DNA of 5,587 nt, taken from positions 1 through 5,587 of the forward strand of contig JAEKKE010000441.1 of NCBI GenBank assembly GCA_019510535.1, read 5' to 3'. Made by a program: the position numbers and the translations under genes. Of this stretch, positions 1 through 5,587 are shown piece by piece. The notes under the pieces were generated by a model. That model saw nothing but the letters and a program-made list of their open reading frames with translations. It had not been told where the DNA came from and made no database searches. How positions within the stretch are numbered: position 1 is the first letter of the stretch; every line of letters starts with the position of its first letter. The DNA is from Acidobacteriota bacterium. GTDB lineage: Bacteria; Acidobacteriota; Terriglobia; Terriglobales; Acidobacteriaceae.

Positions 1-2
1 AC

Positions 3-2180
3 CGCAAAGAAAATGCCGTCAACTATCCCAGCATTCCGCTTCCTCTGGATGGCCAGACCAACGGAAAGATCCGCGTGCTGAATGAGCAGGTAGCGGCTGG
101 TTTCAATCACTTCTTCGGTTCGAACAAGATCATCGATGCGCGTGTTGGTCTTTCGAAGACCAAGGCTGGTAAGTACACGCTTTCGATCGGCAACAACTCC
201 TTTTCGATTCCCGGTCTGCCCTCGAACCCCGTGGTTGCCGGCGGCCTGCCATCCATCGGTATCACGGGCTTCAGCTCCTTCGGACGTCAGAGCACGAACC
301 CGCAGTGGCAGAATCCCTCTTTGCTTGATCCGAAGGTCAACTTTACCTGGGTCAAGCATGATCACACCCTGAAGTTCGGTTATGAGTTCGAGAAGGTATG
401 GATGGCCGTCAATGACAACAACCCGCTCTATGGCGGTTGGACCTATGGCGGCGGCTACAGCCTTTGCACCCCGACGATCAATGCCAGCCTCTGCGGTTTG
501 AACAGCAGCGGCGGAGCAGCCTCGACGGCGGCGGTTTCCGACACCTACTGGGCTGACTTCCTCTTCGGCACCACCAGTGCCTATCAGCTTGCCAACTACT
601 TCGTCGTTCACCTGCGGCAGACTATGCACAACTGGTATGCCCAGGACGACTGGAAGGTGAACAATCACCTCACCCTGAACCTTGGCCTGCGCTGGGAGTA
701 TGGCTCGCCTTATTCAGAGCAGAACAACTACATCTCGAACTTTGATCCCACCACACAGACCGTGTTGACCATTTCCCCAGGAGCAGTGACCGGCAACGGC
801 ATCACGAAGCTGGCCAGCACCGGCGGCGTATACGGCAAGACTTTGATGGATCCGGATCTGAATGATTTCGGACCCCGCGTCGGCTTCTCGTACGCAGCAA
901 CCCCGAATACGGCAATCCGCGGCGGTTTCGGTATGAGCTACGTGCACTACTGGCGTGCGGGCTCGGGTAACATCACGGGCATCAATGCGCCCCAGGCGTT
1001 GTTTGTCGCTGTGGCGCAGTCGACACCGAGCACGACGAATCAGTGCCCGGCGGGTGCTCCGGATACTTCCTGCTACGTGCGTGCGGAGCAGGGTTTCCCC
1101 TCGACGTTGGTTACTCAGTTCAACAAGGCAACGGACAACATTACCTGGGTTCCGCGCAACACGCGTGACGCCTATGTTGAGAGCTACTTCCTCAGTGTGC
1201 AGCAGCAGTTGGCTAAGAACATCCTGCTGGACGTCGCCTACGTGGGCAACCATGGCCTGAAGCTTCAGGGCTTCCTGAACGGCAACCAGAAGAACCCCGC
1301 GCAGAACTTTGCCCGCCCGTATGGAAACTGGCCCAGCGATATCACCACGGCTCTGAACCAGTTCATGTCGAACTACAACGCGCTGCAGGTGCGGTATGAG
1401 CAGCGTTCGACCGGCGGTCTGACTCTGCTGAACTCCTTTACCTGGCAGCACTCGCTCGACAATGCCAGCGCCTCGCTCGAGGCCAATACGCCTTCGCCGC
1501 AGGATGCCAACAATATCCGCGCGGATTACTCGCAGTCCGACTACAACCTTCCTGTATCGAACGTCACCAGCCTGGTCTACGAGCTTCCGTGGGGACGCGG
1601 TCGTCGTTGGATGAACAAGACCAACGGCTTCGTCGATTCGGTTCTGGGTGGATGGCAATTGAGCGCCATCAACACCATGCAGGCGGGTACGCCGTTCAAC
1701 CTTACCTATACGCCGAACTCGGCGACAGCGGTGTCTCCGCAGATTGGCGCCAGCTATCGTGGTGCGAATCTCTATCGTCCGAACCGTGTTGCCGGAACCC
1801 CGGTTACGCAGGGACGCTCCGTTCGCGCAGCGGGCACCGGTTATGTGCAGTACGTGAACCTGGCGGCCTTTACGCTGCCGGCTACTCGGGACTCCGGAAA
1901 CAACCTGCTCAGCCCGTTCGGCAATGCGTCGCGTAACCCGGGCCGGACGCCTGCCTTCTACGAGACGACACTCGCAGTGAACAAGAAGTTCTCCACGCCG
2001 ATCGAAAGCCTGAAGGCTGAGTTCCGCACAGAGTTCTATAACATCTTCAACCACACCAACTTGTACCTGCCTTCCGGCGGTCTGGGTGGCACCCTGGGTG
2101 GCGCCCCTTCCAGCGGTGGCGTGGTCTCAAGCACCTTCGAGCCCCGTATCGTCCAATTCGGCTTGAAGATTCTCTACTAG
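3..2180 (+). CDS. TonB-dependent receptor, Oar-like (C-terminal part)
   Basis: This is the C-terminal 725 residues of an outer-membrane beta-barrel receptor of the acidobacterial Oar-like TonB-dependent type, which takes up large ligands using TonB energy. The frame is open to the left edge, so the GTG at 75 is not the real start. Family members are usually about 1,100-1,200 residues, so the signal peptide, carboxypeptidase-like regulatory domain and plug should lie upstream. Visible hallmarks are alternating aromatic/polar barrel strands, the conserved QDDWKV..LTLNLGLRWEYG stretch (about residues 214-234), the DFGPRVGFSY strand (about 288-297), GWQLSAI..GTPFNL, and FRTEFYNIFNHTN near the end. 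It ends in FGLKILY, an aromatic C-terminal residue as expected for barrel insertion. The only four cysteines form two C-x8-C pairs (C155/C164 and C348/C357), probably in surface loops. A Gly/Ser-rich loop precedes the last strand. The ligand cannot be read from sequence. A terminator follows directly. Confidence 0.94.
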   Translation, partial: RKENAVNYPSIPLPLDGQTNGKIRVLNEQVAAGFNHFFGSNKIIDARVGLSKTKAGKYTLSIGNNSFSIPGLPSNPVVAGGLPSIGITGFSSFGRQSTNPQWQNPSLLDPKVNFTWVKHDHTLKFGYEFEKVWMAVNDNNPLYGGWTYGGGYSLCTPTINASLCGLNSSGGAASTAAVSDTYWADFLFGTTSAYQLANYFVVHLRQTMHNWYAQDDWKVNNHLTLNLGLRWEYGSPYSEQNNYISNFDPTTQTVLTISPGAVTGNGITKLASTGGVYGKTLMDPDLNDFGPRVGFSYAATPNTAIRGGFGMSYVHYWRAGSGNITGINAPQALFVAVAQSTPSTTNQCPAGAPDTSCYVRAEQGFPSTLVTQFNKATDNITWVPRNTRDAYVESYFLSVQQQLAKNILLDVAYVGNHGLKLQGFLNGNQKNPAQNFARPYGNWPSDITTALNQFMSNYNALQVRYEQRSTGGLTLLNSFTWQHSLDNASASLEANTPSPQDANNIRADYSQSDYNLPVSNVTSLVYELPWGRGRRWMNKTNGFVDSVLGGWQLSAINTMQAGTPFNLTYTPNSATAVSPQIGASYRGANLYRPNRVAGTPVTQGRSVRAAGTGYVQYVNLAAFTLPATRDSGNNLLSPFGNASRNPGRTPAFYETTLAVNKKFSTPIESLKAEFRTEFYNIFNHTNLYLPSGGLGGTLGGAPSSGGVVSSTFEPRIVQFGLKILY

Positions 2181-2198
2181 ACAAGAGGCACTTAACCG

Positions 2199-2233
2199 GC
2201 GGCAGACGTGACAAACGTCTGCCGCTTTTGTTT
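2199..2233 (+). terminator. Rho-independent terminator of the receptor gene
   Basis: A perfect 11-bp stem pairs 2199-2209 (GCGGCAGACGT) with 2215-2225 around a 5-base GACAA loop. The run TTTTGTTT follows at 2226-2233. It lies 18 bases after the receptor stop codon, so it very probably ends that transcript and separates the receptor from the genes downstream. Confidence 0.9.
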
Positions 2234-2268
2234 CCATGTATTCCATCTGTAGCCAACACCGTTTGATA

Positions 2269-2281
2269 TCCGCAATGCGGA
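2269..2281. repeat. Short palindrome upstream of small ORF
   Basis: TCCGCA-A-TGCGGA is a perfect 6-bp inverted repeat about a single central base, 18 bases before the ATG at 2300. The spacing is too tight for a stable RNA hairpin beyond 5 bp, so if functional it would more likely be a DNA-binding site. It is short enough to arise by chance. Confidence 0.25.
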
Positions 2282-2299
2282 AGCTTTAGGGCATTAGAA

Positions 2300-2560
2300 A
2301 TGGAATGGATGACCTACGTTCGGCGGACTGGTCGGTATTTGGTTTCGGGGCTAGCCGCGCCGGTCGTCTTGTTTCTGATTAAGGTCGCTTCCGGTGGGTT
2401 TAATCGAAGTCAATCCACATTCGGGTATTGGCACGATATCTTTTCGGTTTTTCTCCTCTACGCCGCCTGTGGCGAACTGATCGCGATCTGCCTTTGTTTT
2501 TGTGTTTGCGGGATCGTGCAGCGGATTAGCCTGGTTTTTTCTAGATCGCAAACCGAATGA
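2300..2560 (+). CDS. Hypothetical small two-helix membrane protein
   Basis: This 86-residue ORF matches no family I recognise. It has two hydrophobic stretches long enough to span a membrane, at about residues 13-30 and 47-73, joined by a short polar linker (about 31-46). The basic start (RRTGR at 8-12) and basic residues near the end (R75, R82) would fit both termini facing the cytoplasm. The second helix is unusual, with five cysteines, four of them alternating (C64, C66, C68, C70). The ATG is preceded only by a weak TTAGGG at 2286-2291. Base composition (about 50% GC over 2281-2560 by hand count) and codon choice are less GC-biased than the flanking genes, so it may be a recently acquired or orphan gene, or a chance ORF. 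It lies between the receptor terminator and the phosphatase-like gene, so it would need its own promoter. Confidence 0.4.
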   Translation: MEWMTYVRRTGRYLVSGLAAPVVLFLIKVASGGFNRSQSTFGYWHDIFSVFLLYAACGELIAICLCFCVCGIVQRISLVFSRSQTE

Positions 2561-2580
2561 CAAGCAACTCCGGTAGATAA

Positions 2581-2620
2581 ACAGCCAGAGGTAAAACGCA
2601 AAGTTTCTTTCGCTGGCTGT
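2581..2620 (+). other. Inverted repeat, possible weak terminator
   Basis: ACAGCCAG at 2581-2588 is perfectly complementary to CTGGCTGT at 2613-2620. Inside the 24-base loop a second small stem (AAAC 2594-2597 with GTTT 2603-2606) can form. The sequence after it (GTCTTGTTGT) is T-rich but not a clean U-tract. It lies 20 bases after the small ORF stop and about 60 before the phosphatase-like gene, so it could end the small ORF transcript or be a leader structure. Apart from this repeat I see nothing firm in 2561-2660. Confidence 0.3.
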
Positions 2621-2661
2621 GTCTTGTTGTACGTATGCCAGTTCGTGAATATGCTTTCTAC

Positions 2662-2669
2662 GAGAGGGA
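2662..2669 (+). promoter_or_regulatory. Ribosome binding site for phosphatase-like gene
   Basis: The purine-rich GAGAGGGA lies about 9-10 bases before the ATG at 2679 and supports that start. The other ATG nearby (2651) is in a different frame and upstream of this site. Confidence 0.6.
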
Positions 2670-2678
2670 AATCCTAGG

Positions 2679-4163
2679 ATGCGTTTGTTGGGGAAGGCTG
2701 TAGCGGCCGCGGCCATGGCGGCGGCATGTGTTTCGGCGGTGGCCGATGAGTATCACGCAAAACCGAAGCTGGTGGTCATTCTGGTTCTGGACCAGATGCG
2801 CGGCGATTATCTTGACCGGTATCGCGACGACTTTAAGACCGCGAACGGGTTCAATCCCTCGGTGGACGATGACGACTACAAGGTCGTTGGGGCGCCAGCT
2901 GGCGCGACGATTACTCCCGGCCAGTCTCCTCGAAACCAGATGGCTTCGACCCTGGGCGATGAGATCGTGCTGGCGACGCATGGCGAGGCGAAGGTCTTCG
3001 GCATCTCGCTGAAGGACCGCGCTGCGATTCTTACCTCGGGACATGCTACGCAGGGCGCCTTCTGGATCGATCAAAAGTCCGGCCACTTTATCACCTCGAC
3101 CTACTGGATGAACGATCTGCCGGCATATGTCGCGAAGTTCAACGCCAGCGGCAAGGCTGAGGCAGCGGCCAAAGAGGTCGGCGGGAAGGGGCAGAACTTC
3201 TATAACGAGGTTGGCGCAACCCCGGCTGGTATCCGCTACGAGCTCGAGTTTGCGGAAAACGTTATTGACGCCGAGCAGCTTGGCAAACATGCGGTCACCG
3301 ACATGGTGACGATCAGCCTGTCGTCTACCGATATCCTCGGACATGCCGTTGGGCCGAACGATCCCAAGCAGCGAGCTTTGCTCGATGGGGCCGATGTAGA
3401 GCTGGACAAATTCTTTACCTGGCTGAATGCGCACGTCGACGGTGGCATGGCGAATGTCTGGGTGGCCATGTCAGGTGATCACGGTGTTGCTCCGGCCGTC
3501 GGTGAGACGCAGAAGCTCGGCATGCCAGCAAATACGTTTTCCTACGCCGGCCTGATCGATGCGATGAACGAGGAGCTGACCAAGAAGCTCTCCCCTGGCA
3601 ATCCGCAGAAGTTCCTGCTGCAGGGCGGGGAATACGCCTACTTCCCACTGGATCAGCGCGTCTGGGAGAAGCTGCATATGTCTGAGGCCGATGCCGAAAA
3701 CATGGTGGCCGCTATGCTGCCTGAGGTGATGGCGAAGACGCAGCCGGGGCTGCCGGGGTCCAAACCGGCATCGAAGCCGCTGGTGCGCCGCGTGTTCACG
3801 AAGGCGCAGATGGCGTCGGGCGATCTGCCGAATAACGATCTCGGCCGTCTGCTGCAGCACAGCTACTCGCCGAACGGCGGATGGCAGGTCTTTGCGCTCT
3901 TCGGCGAATACCAGCTTCCAGGGGCGGCGACGGGCACAACGCACTATGCGCCGTACTCGTATGACCGTCACGTGCCGCTGGACTTCTACGGCTCGGCGTT
4001 CATTCCGGGGACCTATCATGACCGCGTCGCTCCGGTAGATATCGCTGCCACCTTTGCTTCGCTGCTGCGCATCAATCAGCCTTCCGCTGCGGTGGGGCAT
4101 GTGTTGACGCAGATTCTGAAGCCTGAGGTGGAGCCCGCCGCTGCTGCCCCTAGGACAAAGTGA
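2679..4163 (+). CDS. PafA-like alkaline phosphatase family protein, nucleophile segment missing
   Basis: This 494-residue exported protein belongs to the alkaline phosphatase superfamily, closest in motifs to PafA-type phosphate monoesterases, which act in the periplasm with two Zn ions. A signal peptide covers about residues 1-22 (MRLLGK, then an Ala-rich core, AVA before D23). Visible landmarks are metal ligand D38 in VLDQMRGDY, the Lys/Arg pair K112/R114 in SLKDRAAI, D218 and H222 in STDILGHAVG, D267/H268 in SGDHGV, and H422 in GTTHYAPYSYD (H431 also nearby). These correspond to PafA D38, K162/R164, D305/H309, D352/H353 and H486. The spacing from D38 to the Lys is 74 residues against 124 in PafA. 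The missing part, at about residues 58-62 (2850-2864), is where PafA carries nucleophile T79 and N100. The expected PGH..tG and GNEW-like motifs are absent. The protein should therefore lack normal phosphatase chemistry. The interval R114-D218 is also 37 residues shorter than in PafA. It is probably co-transcribed with the mannosidase gene 39 bases downstream. The family call is firm; activity is doubtful. Confidence 0.92.
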   Translation: MRLLGKAVAAAAMAAACVSAVADEYHAKPKLVVILVLDQMRGDYLDRYRDDFKTANGFNPSVDDDDYKVVGAPAGATITPGQSPRNQMASTLGDEIVLATHGEAKVFGISLKDRAAILTSGHATQGAFWIDQKSGHFITSTYWMNDLPAYVAKFNASGKAEAAAKEVGGKGQNFYNEVGATPAGIRYELEFAENVIDAEQLGKHAVTDMVTISLSSTDILGHAVGPNDPKQRALLDGADVELDKFFTWLNAHVDGGMANVWVAMSGDHGVAPAVGETQKLGMPANTFSYAGLIDAMNEELTKKLSPGNPQKFLLQGGEYAYFPLDQRVWEKLHMSEADAENMVAAMLPEVMAKTQPGLPGSKPASKPLVRRVFTKAQMASGDLPNNDLGRLLQHSYSPNGGWQVFALFGEYQLPGAATGTTHYAPYSYDRHVPLDFYGSAFIPGTYHDRVAPVDIAATFASLLRINQPSAAVGHVLTQILKPEVEPAAAAPRTK

Positions 4164-4196
4164 GGATGCGCGGACAGGGAGACTCTTGATAAAGTT

Positions 4197-4219
4197 CTAG
4201 CCGTGATCACACGGCGTAG
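4197..4219 (+). promoter_or_regulatory. Hairpin enclosing the GH92 start codon
   Basis: GCCGTG (4200-4205) pairs with CACGGC (4210-4215) around an ATCA loop. CTA at 4197-4199 can pair with TAG at 4217-4219 if G4216 is bulged. The GTG start codon at 4203-4205 lies in the 5' arm. Together with the lack of a well-placed Shine-Dalgarno sequence, this could limit initiation unless ribosomes arrive from the upstream gene. The pairing is seen directly; the role is inference. Confidence 0.4.
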
Positions 4220-5587
4220 CTTTCTTGGTTCTCTGTCCGCGGTCTCCGCTGGTCTGGCGGTGGCCGACGCTCTCCCCCTTGCTGCTTTTGCGAAGTCACC
4301 CGCTGCTTCTGCCAGCGATGTGACCAAGTATGTGAAGATCGCCATCGGTACCGGCGGTCACGGACATACCTATCCCGGCGCAACTGTGCCATGGGGAGCT
4401 GTGCAGCTCAGCCCCGATACCGGCGTAAAGGGTTGGGATCATTGCTCCGGATATCACTGGGACGACAAGACCATCCTTGGCTTCAGCCACACCCATCTCA
4501 GCGGTACCGGCGCCGCCGACCTGCTCGATTTCCTGGTTGTGCCGCGGGTCGGAGAGGTAAAGCTGGCGCCGTCGGAGTATCAGCAGAGCTTCTCGCATGA
4601 TGAAGAGGTTTCTCGTCCGGGGTATTACAGCGTCAAGCTGAAGGATTCCGATATCTTTGCCGAACTGTCGGCGACAGAGCGCTGCGGAGTCCACCGCTAT
4701 ACCTTCCCGAAGTCGGACTCCGCGACGATCATGCTCGACATGACGCATCTGATCGAAGGCAATCCGCAGAAGGTCAACTGGGCCAAGGTGAAGGTGGAAG
4801 GCAACCGCATGTTGACTGGCGGGCGCAGTACGCAGCTTTGGTCTCCTGGACGAGAGATCTACTTCGCCATGGAGTTCTCCCGTCCCGCGGACTCGATCCA
4901 GATCTTTGCCGATGACAAGCCAGTGCAAGGAGAGACCTCCAGTGAGCCGCGTCTGAAGGTTGTGGCTCACTTCCACACCACGGCAGGAGAGAAGATCCTG
5001 GTCAAAACCGGCATCTCCGGCATCAGCACCGAAGGTGCGCTGGCGAACCTGAAGGCCGAGGTTCCGCACTGGGACTTCGATGCGGTGCAGCACAAGGCGC
5101 ACCAGGCATGGCAGGAGGCGCTCGGCGCCATCCAGGTGGAGACGGAGAACACCCGGCACAAGGAGATTTTCTACACCGGTCTGTATCACACCATGTTGGC
5201 GCCCACGCTCTTTGATGACGTGACCGGCAAGTACGCGGGCATGGACGGCAAGGTGCACGATCTGCCGGCCGGCCTGCACAACTACTCGACCTTCTCGCTG
5301 TGGGATACCTACCGCGCGCTGCATCCGCTCTACACGCTGATCGCTCCGGAGAAGGTGCCTGACCTGGTCAACTGCCTGATCCGTGAAGCTGAGCAGAGCC
5401 CGGGCGGCGTGCCCATCTGGCCGCTGCAACAGAAGGAGACCTTCTGCATGGTCGGCTATCACTCAGCGCCGGTCGTTGCCGAGGCGCTGGTGAAGGGCTT
5501 CCAGGGCATCGATGCCAAGGCTGCCTACAAGGTCTTCCGCAAGCGCGCCATGGTCGACGACTATCGCGGCCTGGGAGCGTATCGCAA
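4203..5587 (+). CDS. GH92 alpha-mannosidase, Tat-exported (3' truncated)
   Basis: The first 461 residues of a glycoside hydrolase family 92 enzyme run off the right edge; full members are about 750 residues. GH92 enzymes are Ca-dependent, inverting exo-alpha-mannosidases that trim mannose from N-glycans or yeast-type mannans. The GTG start opens a twin-arginine signal (TRRSFLGS, residues 3-10) with a hydrophobic core and probable cleavage near AFA/K31, so export to the periplasm in folded form is expected. The N-terminal beta-sandwich shows family motifs: GTGGHGHTYPGATVPWG (49-65), VQLSPDT (67-73), GWDHCSGYHW (77-86) and GFSHTHLSGTG (93-103). The start of the helical barrel shows STFSLWDTYR (362-371), GGVPIWPL (401-408) and ETFCMVGYHS (412-421). 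The catalytic Glu and Asp are expected beyond the window. No other start keeps the Tat signal: the frame between the upstream TGA (4161-4163) and 4203 has no ATG, GTG or TTG. Ribosome binding is poor (AGGGAG at 4176-4181 is too far). The neighbouring phosphatase-like gene suggests a shared glycan-processing role. Confidence 0.95.
   Translation, partial: MITRRSFLGSLSAVSAGLAVADALPLAAFAKSPAASASDVTKYVKIAIGTGGHGHTYPGATVPWGAVQLSPDTGVKGWDHCSGYHWDDKTILGFSHTHLSGTGAADLLDFLVVPRVGEVKLAPSEYQQSFSHDEEVSRPGYYSVKLKDSDIFAELSATERCGVHRYTFPKSDSATIMLDMTHLIEGNPQKVNWAKVKVEGNRMLTGGRSTQLWSPGREIYFAMEFSRPADSIQIFADDKPVQGETSSEPRLKVVAHFHTTAGEKILVKTGISGISTEGALANLKAEVPHWDFDAVQHKAHQAWQEALGAIQVETENTRHKEIFYTGLYHTMLAPTLFDDVTGKYAGMDGKVHDLPAGLHNYSTFSLWDTYRALHPLYTLIAPEKVPDLVNCLIREAEQSPGGVPIWPLQQKETFCMVGYHSAPVVAEALVKGFQGIDAKAAYKVFRKRAMVDDYRGLGAYR

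Noticed and set aside
75..77. GTG as the start of the receptor gene
   Set aside because: The frame continues upstream to base 3 with sensible receptor-like sequence, there is no ribosome-binding site, and no signal peptide or plug follows the GTG.
714..2054. Long minus-strand ORF of 446 codons opposite the receptor
   Set aside because: The product is Arg-rich with no recognisable domain, and it lies entirely antisense to a clear TonB-dependent receptor in GC-rich DNA, where long antisense frames are common.
2624..2655. Possible promoter (TTGTTG or TTGTAC with TATGCT/GAATAT) before the phosphatase-like gene
   Set aside because: Each box matches only about half of the consensus, and several equally weak alternatives exist in this AT-richer stretch.
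2351..2716. Minus-strand ORF of 121 codons spanning the small ORF and the start of the phosphatase-like gene
   Set aside because: It begins inside the signal-peptide coding region of the phosphatase-like gene and its product shows no domain. It is the only serious rival to the small + strand ORF, but nothing supports it.
2679..2750. Lipoprotein signal at C17 of the phosphatase-like protein
   Set aside because: The residues before the Cys are all Ala (MAAAC) without the Leu-type lipobox residue, and a good signal peptidase I site (AVA before D23) follows.
2658..4100. Several minus-strand ORFs (for example 2658-3434 and 3471-4100) opposite the phosphatase-like gene
   Set aside because: The opposite strand encodes clear superfamily motifs across the whole span. 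The antisense products are low-information and Arg/His-rich.
4296..5462. Minus-strand ORF of 388 codons opposite the mannosidase
   Set aside because: It mirrors the codon pattern of the GH92 gene, whose family motifs are unmistakable. The antisense product has no family features.
1..5587. CRISPR arrays, tRNA/rRNA genes, insertion sequences or phage genes
   Set aside because: No regularly spaced repeats, cloverleaf-like sequence, transposase motifs or phage proteins were seen on either strand.

Overview
The window looks like a chromosomal segment of an acidobacterium of the Terriglobia/Acidobacteriaceae type (Terriglobus, Granulicella or Edaphobacter relatives). This is inferred from the large Oar-like TonB-dependent receptor typical of that group, the GC-rich coding sequence, and the neighbouring secreted phosphatase-family and Tat-exported glycosidase genes. 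No taxonomic marker is present, so the assignment rests on protein style only.

Layout, all on the + strand: (1) the C-terminal part of a TonB-dependent outer-membrane receptor (3-2180; its start lies upstream of the window), closed by a strong Rho-independent terminator (about 2199-2233). (2) A lower-GC gap of about 500 bases holding one plausible small two-helix membrane protein (2300-2560) and a few weak inverted repeats. (3) A secreted PafA-like alkaline-phosphatase-superfamily protein (2679-4163). (4) After 39 bases, a Tat-exported glycoside hydrolase family 92 alpha-mannosidase (4203 to the window end, 3' truncated), read from a GTG start.

The last two genes are probably co-transcribed. 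Together with the upstream receptor they suggest a cell-envelope function: uptake of an oligosaccharide or similar ligand across the outer membrane, plus periplasmic trimming of mannose-containing, possibly phosphorylated, glycans. The receptor has its own terminator, so it is a neighbour rather than a proven operon member.

The most striking observation is that the PafA-like protein keeps its metal ligands and the Lys/Arg active-site pair but lacks about 50 residues just after the first metal-ligand strand. In the characterised enzyme that segment carries the catalytic Thr nucleophile and the active-site Asn. The gene is otherwise intact and in frame, so it is either a pseudo-phosphatase, a recently inactivated gene, or an assembly artefact. 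A second point of interest is that the GH92 start codon has no good ribosome-binding site and sits in a potential hairpin just downstream of the phosphatase stop codon, which suggests translational coupling.
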